A program made the position numbers and the translations under genes. Of a stretch of DNA of 64,000 bases, positions 24,760-32,665 are shown in pieces. This DNA is from Mycolicibacterium austroafricanum. Lineage in GTDB: Bacteria; Actinomycetota; Actinomycetes; Mycobacteriales; Mycobacteriaceae. Numbering within the stretch: the first letter of the stretch is position 1; every line of letters begins with the position of its first letter. The stretch spans positions 145,010-209,009 of the forward strand of contig NZ_HG964453.1 in assembly GCF_000612725.1 (NCBI RefSeq), read 5' to 3'. Below the pieces are notes generated by a model, which saw nothing but the letters and a program-made list of their open reading frames with translations, ran no database searches and was not told the DNA's origin.

Positions 24760-25758
24760 ATGACCGGCACCATGAAGGATTTCCGCAGGGTGGCAGACGA
24801 GGTCCGCAACTGGGGCAGGTGGGGCGACGACGACGAAGTCGGCACGCTGAACTTCATCACACCCGCGAAGGTCGCCGAGGCGGCGGGCCTGGTCAAGCAG
24901 GGCAAGGTGATCTCGCTGGGCGGAGACTTCAGTTCAGGGGGACCGCAGGGCGCGTTCAAGTTCCGGCAGAATCCCGTGCACGTGATGACCGTCGACGGCG
25001 GTGACGCCTCCACCCTGGTCGAGTACGGCCCGCAGTGGCTGCGCAACGCGGTGGCCGCCGACATGAGCGCCTTCTTCGCCGACAACCCGTTCCGCTTCAA
25101 CGACGACATCATCGTGATGCCGCTGCAAGCGGCCACCCAGTGGGACGCGATGTCGCACGTGTATTACGAGGACAAGCTCTACAACGGCTTTCCCGCCGAT
25201 TCGGTGACGAGCTTCGGCGCGTTCCACCTCGGCATCGAGAAGGTCGACAACAAGGGCATCACGTCCCGTGGTGTTCTTCTCGACGTCGTCGCCCACCGGG
25301 GCGTCGACACGTTCTGCCAGCCGGGAGCACCCATCACCCCCGACGAACTCGACGAGATTGTGGCCCGACAGAACGTCGAGATCCGTTCCGGCGACATCGT
25401 CGTCGTGCACACCGGGTGGTGGACGCGCTTCCTGTCCACCGGTGACGGCGGCGAAGCCGGTTCCGGGCTGCACTGGACCTGCGCCTCCTGGCTGCACGAG
25501 CACGAGGTGGCCGCCGTGGCCGCGGACAACCTGATGGTCGAGGATCCCGATCCCGGCAACGGTGTGGAGGGCACGTTCCTGCCGATGCACATGCTGTGCC
25601 TGCGTGACATGGGCCTGATGCTCGGCGAGTACTGGGACCTCGGTCCGCTGGCCGCCGACTGCGCCGCCGACGGCGTGTACGAATTCCAGCTCGTCGCACC
25701 GCCGTTGAAGGTGGTCGGTGCGGTCGGGGCGCCCGTCAGTCCGATTGCGATCAAGTGA
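24760..25758 (+). CDS. Cyclase-family protein (kynurenine formamidase-like metal hydrolase)
   Basis: A 332-residue member of the putative cyclase family (Pfam 04199 type). It has WGRWGDDDEVGTLNFITP at the N-terminus, a block QWDAMSHVYYEDKLYNG that stands for the family metal site (usually H-x-G-T-H-x-D), and DIVVVHTGWW. Members hydrolyse amides or lactone-like rings with Zn or Mn. Here the canonical HxGTHxD is replaced by QWDAMSH, as in the subgroup linked to ring degradation. It may open a lactone formed by Baeyer-Villiger-type oxygenation by the LLM enzyme upstream (inference). ATG 24760 follows the SDR stop after 2 nt. Confidence 0.85.
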   Translation: MTGTMKDFRRVADEVRNWGRWGDDDEVGTLNFITPAKVAEAAGLVKQGKVISLGGDFSSGGPQGAFKFRQNPVHVMTVDGGDASTLVEYGPQWLRNAVAADMSAFFADNPFRFNDDIIVMPLQAATQWDAMSHVYYEDKLYNGFPADSVTSFGAFHLGIEKVDNKGITSRGVLLDVVAHRGVDTFCQPGAPITPDELDEIVARQNVEIRSGDIVVVHTGWWTRFLSTGDGGEAGSGLHWTCASWLHEHEVAAVAADNLMVEDPDPGNGVEGTFLPMHMLCLRDMGLMLGEYWDLGPLAADCAADGVYEFQLVAPPLKVVGAVGAPVSPIAIK

Positions 25759-26360
25759 GTGGGGAAGTGACCGGAACCAACCAACCGTTCATCGTCGGCC
25801 TCGGCGGAACGCTTCGAGCCAACTCATCGACCGAAAGGGCGTTGCGGTATTGCCTGGCCTCGGTGGAGCGACAGGGCGGGCGCACGCGACTGTTCAGCGC
25901 CGAGGATCTCGATCTGCCCATGTATGCACCCCACGAGTTGGAACGCACCCCGCGCGCCCTGGAACTGGTCAAGACGCTGCGGGACGCCGACGCCGTCGTG
26001 GTCGGCTCGCCGGGATACCACGGCGCCATCTCGGGTCTGGTGAAGAACGCGCTCGACTACATCGAGGACCTCCGCGACGACCCCCGCGTGTACCTCGACA
26101 ACACCCCGTGGGGTTGCATCAGCTGCGCATACGGCTGGCAGGCGGCCGTCGGCACCCTGACCCAACTTCGCAGCATCGGGCACGCCCTGCGGGCGTGGCC
26201 GACGCCGTTGGGCGTGGCGATCAACTCCGCCGACCCGGTCTGGGACTCGTCCGGTGAGCTCGCCGCCACCGAACAGGGCAGGGCCGTGGCGAACCAACTC
26301 GATCTGCTGACGAGCCAGGTCCTGGCCTTCGCGCAGACGAACAGGGATTCGGTTACCTGA
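25755..26360 (+). CDS. NADPH-dependent FMN reductase family flavoprotein
   Basis: A 201-residue flavodoxin-like fold. The FMN phosphate loop is GLGGTLRANSSTERAL and the second flavin contact is VVVGSPGYHGAISGLVKNALDYIED, both typical of the NADPH-dependent FMN reductase family. It probably provides reduced FMN to the luciferase-like monooxygenase at 22599, making a two-component system. GTG 25755 overlaps the previous stop; a second GTG at 25767 is also possible. Confidence 0.9.
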   Translation: MSGEVTGTNQPFIVGLGGTLRANSSTERALRYCLASVERQGGRTRLFSAEDLDLPMYAPHELERTPRALELVKTLRDADAVVVGSPGYHGAISGLVKNALDYIEDLRDDPRVYLDNTPWGCISCAYGWQAAVGTLTQLRSIGHALRAWPTPLGVAINSADPVWDSSGELAATEQGRAVANQLDLLTSQVLAFAQTNRDSVT

Positions 26361-26364
26361 CGCC

Positions 26365-27189
26365 ATGGCGCTCGAACCCAAATCGGTGCTGGTCGACGGA
26401 CTTCGTACAAGCTATCTGGAAGCGGGACATGGTGAACCGGTCGTGCTGTTGCACGGAGGCGAATTCGGCGCCAGTGCCCGGATCGGGTGGGAGCACACAA
26501 TCGCGCCGTTGGCGCAGCGATACCGGGTGCTGGCGCCGGACATGCTCGGCTTCGGCGACTCCGCCAAGGTCGTCGACTTCACCGACGGCCGCGGAATGCG
26601 CATCCGGCATATCGCACGCTTCTGCGAGGTGATGGACGTCGAGGCCGCCCATTTCGTCGGGAACTCGATGGGCGCGATCAACCTGCTCGTCGACGTCACC
26701 TCGGACGCCGCCGTGCTGCCGGTCCGCAGCCTGGTGCTGATCTGTGGCGGCGGGGAGATCCAACGCAACGAGCACGTCGACGCCCTCTACGACTACGACG
26801 CCACGTTCGAGGGTATGCGCCGGATCGTCGCGGCGTTGTTCGCCGACCCCGCCTACCCGACCGACGACGAGTACGTGCGGCGGCGCTATGAGTCCAGTAT
26901 TGCGCCGGGAGCGTGGGAGTCGTTGGCGGCGGCACGGTTTCGCCGACCAGGTCTGGATCCTCCGGCGACACCGAGCAGCGCGCGGGCCTACGACCGCATC
27001 ACCGTCCCGACCCTGGTGCTCGAGGGACGCGACGACAAGTTGCTGCCCACAGGGTGGGCGGCCGAGATCGCCGGGCAGATCAGGCACGGCCGATCGGCGG
27101 TGATCGACGACGCCGGGCACTGCCCGCAGATCGAGCAGCCCGCCGCCGTCAACCAGGAGTTGCTGGACTTCTTCGAGGAGCAGACATGA
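26365..27189 (+). CDS. Alpha/beta hydrolase
   Basis: A 274-residue alpha/beta hydrolase with LLHGGEFGAS (oxyanion), nucleophile elbow GNSMGA, acid EGRDDK and final DAGHCPQIEQP. It resembles C-C bond hydrolases of meta-cleavage pathways and also simple esterases, so it may be a second ring-cleavage hydrolase beside the one at 17350, or a lactonase. It starts 4 nt after the FMN reductase stop and its stop overlaps the next ATG. Confidence 0.88.
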   Translation: MALEPKSVLVDGLRTSYLEAGHGEPVVLLHGGEFGASARIGWEHTIAPLAQRYRVLAPDMLGFGDSAKVVDFTDGRGMRIRHIARFCEVMDVEAAHFVGNSMGAINLLVDVTSDAAVLPVRSLVLICGGGEIQRNEHVDALYDYDATFEGMRRIVAALFADPAYPTDDEYVRRRYESSIAPGAWESLAAARFRRPGLDPPATPSSARAYDRITVPTLVLEGRDDKLLPTGWAAEIAGQIRHGRSAVIDDAGHCPQIEQPAAVNQELLDFFEEQT

Positions 27190-28016
27190 CCGAACTTGTC
27201 GGCAAGGTCGCGATCGTCACCGGCGGAGCGTCGGGAATCGGCCGGGGCATCGCCGAGCGTTTCGCCGCCGAAGGCGCCCGCGTCGTCATCGCCGACGTGC
27301 GCGACGATCTGGGGGAACCGCTTGCCGCCGAGCTCAATTCCCGCGGCGCCAAGACCGTCTACCGGCACACCGACGTGGGTGACCAGAGGCAGGTCGCCGA
27401 ACTCGTGGCCGCCGCGGTGGACACGTTCGGTGGGCTGGACGTCATGGTGAACAACGCGGGGATCTCCAGCCCGCTGCGCAAGGGCCTGTTCCATGAGGAC
27501 CTCGAAGAGTTCGACCGCGTCATGAGGGTGAACCTGCTCGGAGTGATGGCAGGCACCCGCGACGCCGGGCGGTACATGGCCGACCACGGAGGCGGATCGA
27601 TCATCAACCTCGGCTCGATCGGCGGCATCCAGGCCGGCGGCGGCGTGTCTACCTACCGCGCGTCCAAGGCAGCCATCATCCACTTCACCAAGTGCGCGGC
27701 GATCGAGCTCGCGCATTACGAGGTCCGTGTCAACTGCCTTGCGCCGGGCAACATTCCGACACCCATCCTCGCGTCGTCGGCCACCGACGAGGATCGTGAA
27801 CGACTGGAGCGCTTCGAGGCCAGGATCCGCCGGCAGATGCGCGACGACCGCCCGCTGAAGAGGGAGGGTACCGCCGAGGACGTCGCCGAGGCTGCCCTGT
27901 ATCTGGCGACCGACCGGTCGCGGTACATCACCGGCACGGTGCTGCCGGTGGACGGCGGCACCGTCGCCGGCAAGGTGATCGTCCGCAAGCCGCCCCCCGC
28001 CGAGGCCGCGACATGA
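27186..28016 (+). CDS. SDR-family oxidoreductase
   Basis: A 276-residue classical SDR: IVTGGASGIGRGIAERF (13-19), VMVNNAGIS, NLGSIGG and YRASK (Tyr157, Lys161), APGNIPTP and the C-terminal LPVDGG. A 15-residue tail rich in Pro, Lys and Ala follows. It would oxidise a hydroxyl to a ketone. Co-transcribed; the ATG at 27186 overlaps the hydrolase stop and its own stop overlaps the first possible TetR start. Confidence 0.9.
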   Translation: MTELVGKVAIVTGGASGIGRGIAERFAAEGARVVIADVRDDLGEPLAAELNSRGAKTVYRHTDVGDQRQVAELVAAAVDTFGGLDVMVNNAGISSPLRKGLFHEDLEEFDRVMRVNLLGVMAGTRDAGRYMADHGGGSIINLGSIGGIQAGGGVSTYRASKAAIIHFTKCAAIELAHYEVRVNCLAPGNIPTPILASSATDEDRERLERFEARIRRQMRDDRPLKREGTAEDVAEAALYLATDRSRYITGTVLPVDGGTVAGKVIVRKPPPAEAAT

Positions 28017-28723
28017 GCTTTTTAAATCAGTCGCTTGACTTAGTAGGTGTGACCGGGTTCACTGAGTGGGTGACGACTGCGAGGACGGTGCGCGCCGACC
28101 GCGCGAGCAGCACCCAGGAGGCGATCCTGAAAGCGGCCGAACGGCTCTACGCCGAGCACGGCGTCTTCGCGGTGTCGAACCGGCAGGTCAGTGAGGCCGC
28201 GGGGCAGGGCAACAACGCCGCCGTCGGCTACCACTTCGGCACCAAGGCCGACCTGGTGCGCGCCATCGAGCACAAGCACCGCGGGCCGATCGAGGAGCTA
28301 CGCGAGCAGCGGGTCGCGGCAATCGGCGCCTCCACGGACATGCGCGACTGGGTCGCCGCTCTGGTGTGCCCGCTGACCGATCACCTGGCGGCCCTCGGCA
28401 ATCCGACCTGGTACGCCCGGTTCGCCGCGCAGGTCATGACCGATCCCGCGTACCACAACATGATCGTCAAGGACGCGCTGTCGTCGCCGTCGCTGGTCCG
28501 GGTGCTCGACGGGATCAACAGCTGCCTGCCCGATCTGCCCGTCGATGTCAGGGTGGAGCGGAACATCATGGGCCGCAACCTGTTGATGCACAGCTGCGCC
28601 GACCGTGAGCGACTGCTGGCGCAGGGCGCGCCGGTGGCGCGCCCATCCTGGCAGGCCGCGGCCACCGGCCTGATCGACGCGATCATCGGGCTGTGGCACG
28701 CCCCCGTCACCGAGCCGGCCTGA
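28013..28723 (+). CDS. TetR-family transcriptional regulator embedded in the catabolic run
   Basis: A TetR regulator of up to 236 residues. The HTH is visible as ILKAAERLYAEHGVFAVSNR then EAAGQGNNAAVGYHFGTKADL. The start is uncertain: ATG 28013 overlaps the SDR stop, but a TetR-like palindrome AGTC-N4-GACT lies at 28029-28040, and GTG 28049 or GTG 28070 (giving about 217 residues from VTTARTVRAD) would place the operator upstream of the coding region. The protein could tune the ferredoxin-P450 pair that follows. Confidence 0.88.
   Translation: MSFLNQSLDLVGVTGFTEWVTTARTVRADRASSTQEAILKAAERLYAEHGVFAVSNRQVSEAAGQGNNAAVGYHFGTKADLVRAIEHKHRGPIEELREQRVAAIGASTDMRDWVAALVCPLTDHLAALGNPTWYARFAAQVMTDPAYHNMIVKDALSSPSLVRVLDGINSCLPDLPVDVRVERNIMGRNLLMHSCADRERLLAQGAPVARPSWQAAATGLIDAIIGLWHAPVTEPA
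28029..28040. promoter_or_regulatory. Candidate TetR operator AGTC-gctt-GACT
   Basis: A 12-bp inverted repeat that extends imperfectly to AATC.../...TAGT, within the first codons of the longest TetR reading frame. Different from the GAGAAT-N3-ATTCTC family, so it may be this regulator's own site. It implies that the true start is downstream. Confidence 0.4.
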
Positions 28724-28724
28724 C

Positions 28725-28919
28725 ATGAGGGTCACGGTCGACCAGGACAAGTGCGTCTCATCGGGTCAGTGCGTCCTCAACGCCGGTGCGGTCTTCGACC
28801 AGCGCGACGACGACGGGGTCGTCGAACTGCTGATCCCCGAGCCCGGACCCGAATATGCCGAAGAGACCCGCAAGGCCGCGACGGCATGCCCGGCCCTGGC
28901 CATCCATATCGAGGAGTGA
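28725..28919 (+). CDS. 3Fe-4S ferredoxin, P450 redox partner
   Basis: A 64-residue acidic ferredoxin. Three cluster cysteines are readable: Cys10 and Cys16 (KCVSSGQC) and Cys55 followed by Pro (ACPALAI). The missing fourth cysteine between 10 and 16 marks a 3Fe-4S cluster, as in mycobacterial P450 partners. It begins 1 nt after the TetR stop and ends 1 nt before the P450 ATG, so the pair almost surely functions together. Confidence 0.94.
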   Translation: MRVTVDQDKCVSSGQCVLNAGAVFDQRDDDGVVELLIPEPGPEYAEETRKAATACPALAIHIEE

Positions 28920-28920
28920 A

Positions 28921-30150
28921 ATGACAGAGACGCTTGCGCAGGAAGCGGTGTCGGTTCCCGAGTATCCGATGGAGCGGACGGCGGGCTGCCCGTTCGCGCC
29001 CCCGCAGCAGATGCTCGAGATGAACCAGGTCAAGCCCCTTTCCCGCGTGCGGATCTGGAACGGCACCACGCCCTGGCTCGTCACCGGACACGAGGTCGCG
29101 CGCACGCTGTTCGCCGATTCCAGGGTGAGTGTGGACGACCGTCGGGAGGGCTTTCCGCACTGGAACGAGCACATGCTGTCCACCGTGGACAAGCGACCGC
29201 GGTCGGTGTTCACCTCCGACGCCGAGGAGCACACGCGGTTCCGCCGGATGCTGTCCAAGCCGTTCACCTTCCGGCGTGTCGAGGCGCTGCGTCCGGTGAT
29301 CCAGCAGGTCACCGACGAGTGCATCGACGAGATTCTGGCGGGTCCACAACCGGCCGACATGGTCGCCAAGCTCGCTCTTCCGGTGCCAACCCGGGTGATC
29401 TCCGACATGCTCGGGGTGCCGTACGAGGATCACGAGTTCTTCCAGGAGCACGCGAACGCCGGCCTGGCCCGCTATGCCGCCGCGGACGCGATGCAGAAAG
29501 GTGCGATGAGCCTGCACCAGTACCTGATCAACCTCGTCGAGGAGAAGCAGGCCCACCCGGCCGAGGACGCGGTGTCCGATCTGGCCGAGCGTGTCACCGC
29601 CGGTGAGATCAGTGTCAAGGAAGCGGCCCAGTTGGGGACCGGATTGCTCATCGCCGGGCACGAGACCACCGCCAACATGATCGGCATCGGAATCTGCGCT
29701 CTGCTGGAGAACCCCGAACAGGCAGCGCTGCTTCGCGATTCGGACGACCCGAAGTTCATCGCCAACGCCGTCGAAGAGCTGATGCGCTACCTGTCGATCA
29801 TCCAGAACGGACAGCGGCGCGTGGCCACCGAGGACATCGAGATCGGCGGCGAGACCATCCGGGCGGGGGAGGGCATCATCCTCGATCTGGCGCCGGCCAA
29901 CTGGGATGCGCGGGCGTTTCCCGAGCCCGACAAACTCGACCTCACCCGGGATGCCACCCAGCAACTCGGCTTCGGCTACGGCCGTCATCAGTGCGTCGGT
30001 CAGCAATTGGCGCGCGCCGAACTGCAGATCGTGTTCCACACCCTGCTGCGCCGCATCCCGACGATGAAGCCGGCCATTCCGCTCGAGGAGGTGCCGTTCA
30101 AACACGACCGGCTCGCCTACGGCGTCTACGAACTACCGGTGACCTGGTAA
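28921..30150 (+). CDS. Cytochrome P450 monooxygenase
   Basis: A 409-residue bacterial P450. The I-helix oxygen-binding motif is IAGHETT (about 243-249), the K-helix pair is EELMR, and the haem loop FGYGRHQCVGQ has Cys358 as the thiolate ligand. N-terminal region lacks a membrane anchor, as expected for the soluble bacterial type. It would hydroxylate a cyclic or alkyl substrate with electrons from the adjacent ferredoxin. GHxxC-type haem loop with RHQC is common in the CYP105/CYP107-like group; subfamily not assigned. Confidence 0.94.
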   Translation: MTETLAQEAVSVPEYPMERTAGCPFAPPQQMLEMNQVKPLSRVRIWNGTTPWLVTGHEVARTLFADSRVSVDDRREGFPHWNEHMLSTVDKRPRSVFTSDAEEHTRFRRMLSKPFTFRRVEALRPVIQQVTDECIDEILAGPQPADMVAKLALPVPTRVISDMLGVPYEDHEFFQEHANAGLARYAAADAMQKGAMSLHQYLINLVEEKQAHPAEDAVSDLAERVTAGEISVKEAAQLGTGLLIAGHETTANMIGIGICALLENPEQAALLRDSDDPKFIANAVEELMRYLSIIQNGQRRVATEDIEIGGETIRAGEGIILDLAPANWDARAFPEPDKLDLTRDATQQLGFGYGRHQCVGQQLARAELQIVFHTLLRRIPTMKPAIPLEEVPFKHDRLAYGVYELPVTW

Positions 30151-30182
30151 AGCCCTCTCCCACAGCCCGATTGGAGACCCCT

Positions 30183-31400
30183 GTGTCAATCCGAACAACG
30201 GCGGCGACCGCAACCGCTACTCTCTATCCTCCGGAGGGCTTCGGCGCTCCCAAGAACCGGCACGGCCATGCGGCAGAGGGCGGCCTCACCGGGCTTCCCG
30301 AAGGCACCGAGATCTTCTCCGCCGACAACCACATCTCGGTGGCCGACGACATCTTCTACGAGCGCTTCCCCGAGGAACTCAAGGGCGCTGCACCGCGGAT
30401 CTGGTACGAGGACGGTGCGTACATGGTCGGCATGAAGGGCAAGGCCTGGACCGGCGGTGATTTCGGCCGCGTACTCATGCAGTACGACGATCTCGCCGGT
30501 GCTGCGTCAAACAACATCGAGGCCCGCATCCGGGAGCTCAAAGAGGACGGCATCGACAAGGAGCTGGCGTTCCCCAACGCGGTGCTGGCGTTGTTCCACT
30601 ACCCGGACAAGGCCCTGCGCGAACGGGTGTTCCGGATCTACAACGAGCACATCGCCGAACTGCAGGAGCGCTCCAACGGCCACTTCTACGGCGTCGGCCT
30701 GATCAACTGGTGGGATCCGAAGGGCACGCGCAGCACACTCGAGGAGCTGAAGTCGCTGGGGCTGAGGACTTTTCTGCTGCCACTGAACCCCGGCAAGGAT
30801 GACGACGGCAACATCTACGACTACGGCAGCACCGAGATGGACGCGGTGTGGGACGAGATCGAGGCGGCCGGGTTGCCGGTCAGCCACCACATCGGGGAGA
30901 CCCCGCCGAAGACGCCGTGCCAGAACAACAGCGTCGTGGTCGGCATGATGGTCAACGTCGATTCGTTCCGCGAACAGTTCGCCAAGTACGTCTTCTCCGG
31001 CATCCTGGACCGGCATCCCGCGCTGAAGATCGGCTGGTTCGAGGGCGGCATCGCCTGGGTGCCCACCGCGCTGCAGGACGCCGAGCACATGCTCGCGTCG
31101 TACCGGCACATGTTCAACCACGAACTCGCGCACGATGTGAACCACTACTGGGCCCACCATATGAGCGCGTCGTTCATGGTCGACCCGCTGGGCCTGCAAC
31201 TGATCGACCGCATCGGCGTCGACAACGTGATGTGGTCCTCGGACTACCCGCACAACGAGAGCACGTTCGGGTACTCCGAGAAGTCGCTGGCCTCGGTCGT
31301 GGAGACGGTGGGTGCGGAGGCGGCGGTCAAGATCGTGTCCACGAATGTGCAGAAGTTCCTGGGGCTGCGCACGCAAGGAGCTATCGGGGCAGAAGCGTGA
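30183..31400 (+). CDS. Amidohydrolase-2 family metal-dependent hydrolase/decarboxylase
   Basis: A 405-residue TIM-barrel protein of the ACMSD/amidohydrolase-2 type. Metal-site candidates are SADNHIS near the N-terminus, VSHHIGE in the middle and MWSSDYPHNEST near the end; the latter DYPH is a family hallmark. Members decarboxylate or hydrolyse aromatic or acyl acids. It resembles the protein at 54593-55888. GTG 30183 is chosen; the gap from the P450 is 32 nt, the widest in this part of the run. Substrate unknown. Confidence 0.85.
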   Translation: MSIRTTAATATATLYPPEGFGAPKNRHGHAAEGGLTGLPEGTEIFSADNHISVADDIFYERFPEELKGAAPRIWYEDGAYMVGMKGKAWTGGDFGRVLMQYDDLAGAASNNIEARIRELKEDGIDKELAFPNAVLALFHYPDKALRERVFRIYNEHIAELQERSNGHFYGVGLINWWDPKGTRSTLEELKSLGLRTFLLPLNPGKDDDGNIYDYGSTEMDAVWDEIEAAGLPVSHHIGETPPKTPCQNNSVVVGMMVNVDSFREQFAKYVFSGILDRHPALKIGWFEGGIAWVPTALQDAEHMLASYRHMFNHELAHDVNHYWAHHMSASFMVDPLGLQLIDRIGVDNVMWSSDYPHNESTFGYSEKSLASVVETVGAEAAVKIVSTNVQKFLGLRTQGAIGAEA

Positions 31401-32665
31401 CGACGTCCACCCAATCCGGCGTCACCCAGATCGCCCGGACCGGGTACTCGTGGCTGGACATCCCTGCCGAGCCTGACTTCGCGCGACTCCGCAGAGAGGT
31501 CGGTGTGCGGCTGCACGCCGCAATGGCCGACCAGGGCGTGGATGCGCTGGTTCTGCTGGGCAACGGCAACGTCATGTATGCCACCGGTATCAGCTGGCCG
31601 CTGGCCGACGCGGGCCTGTCGCACGTCGAGCGCCCGGTGGCGGTCGTGCTGGCCGACGACGAGCACCCGCACCTGTTCCTGCCCTTCCGCGAGGGGGCGG
31701 CGATGGAGTCAGGTGTACCCACCGACCATCTGCACGGCCCGGTCTATCTCGAATTCGACGAAGGAGTCGGTGAATTCGCGACGATCCTGGCCGGCCTCAT
31801 CCCGGCCGGCGCGACGATCGCGACCGATGAGTTGACCGGGGCGATGCGACGGGCCGGCAGCGCGCTGTTCCCCAGCGCGCCCGTCGATGCCGCCCCGGTG
31901 ATCGGCGCGGCGAAACTGGTCAAGACGATCGACCAGATCGCGTGCATCCGGCGCGCCTGTCAGATCACCGAACAGGCCGTCGCGGAGATTCAGAAGTCGC
32001 TGGCGCCCGGTGCGCGCCAGATCGACCTGTCGGCTGAATTCGTGCGCCGCACTTTCGAGCTCGGTGCCACCACGAACATGTTCGACTCGATCTGGCAGGT
32101 CATGCCGACGTCAAAAGCGGAGGGAACCTGGACCACCACCGGTGATCTCGCGCTGCCGTTGCTGACGACCGAGCGTGAGCTCCAGCAGGGCGATGTGCTG
32201 TGGACCGACGTATCGATCGCCTACCACGGCTACTGCTCCGACCACGGGCGCACCTGGATCGTCGGTCAGGATCCGACTCCGGCCCAGCAGGCTCAGTTCG
32301 ACAAGTGGAGCGGGATCGTCGACGGGGTGCTCGCGGTGACCAAGGCCGGTGCCACGTGCGGCGACCTCGGGCGTGCCGCGATCGCGGCTGCCGGCGGCGA
32401 GAAGCCGTGGCTGCCGCACTTCTATCTGGGCCACGGCATCGGGACGAGCGCGGCCGAAATGCCGATGATCGGAACGGATCTCGGCCAGGACTGGGATGAC
32501 AACTTCGTCTTCCCGGCCGGCATGCTGTTGGTGTTCGAGCCGGTGGTGTGGCAGGACGGCACCGGCGGCTACCGCGGCGAGGAGATCGTGGTGGTCACCG
32601 AGGACGGCTGGATGCCGCTGACCGAGTATCCGTACGACCCATACGAGGTGTCCAGTGGGAACTGA
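31397..32665 (+). CDS. M24 family (Xaa-Pro aminopeptidase-like) metallohydrolase, all five metal ligands present
   Basis: A 422-residue pita-bread protein. The five dinuclear metal ligands are readable: Asp271 and Asp282 (WTDVSIAYHGYCSD, 11 apart as in aminopeptidase P), His346 (LGHGIGTS), Glu381 (VFEPVVW) and Glu395 (GEEIVVV). An N-terminal creatinase-like domain precedes them. M24 members cut Xaa-Pro bonds or, in catabolic clusters, related C-N or other bonds. Because the next gene is a ligand-poor paralogue, the two may form a heteromer. GTG overlaps the previous stop by 4 nt. Confidence 0.88.
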   Translation: MTTSTQSGVTQIARTGYSWLDIPAEPDFARLRREVGVRLHAAMADQGVDALVLLGNGNVMYATGISWPLADAGLSHVERPVAVVLADDEHPHLFLPFREGAAMESGVPTDHLHGPVYLEFDEGVGEFATILAGLIPAGATIATDELTGAMRRAGSALFPSAPVDAAPVIGAAKLVKTIDQIACIRRACQITEQAVAEIQKSLAPGARQIDLSAEFVRRTFELGATTNMFDSIWQVMPTSKAEGTWTTTGDLALPLLTTERELQQGDVLWTDVSIAYHGYCSDHGRTWIVGQDPTPAQQAQFDKWSGIVDGVLAVTKAGATCGDLGRAAIAAAGGEKPWLPHFYLGHGIGTSAAEMPMIGTDLGQDWDDNFVFPAGMLLVFEPVVWQDGTGGYRGEEIVVVTEDGWMPLTEYPYDPYEVSSGN

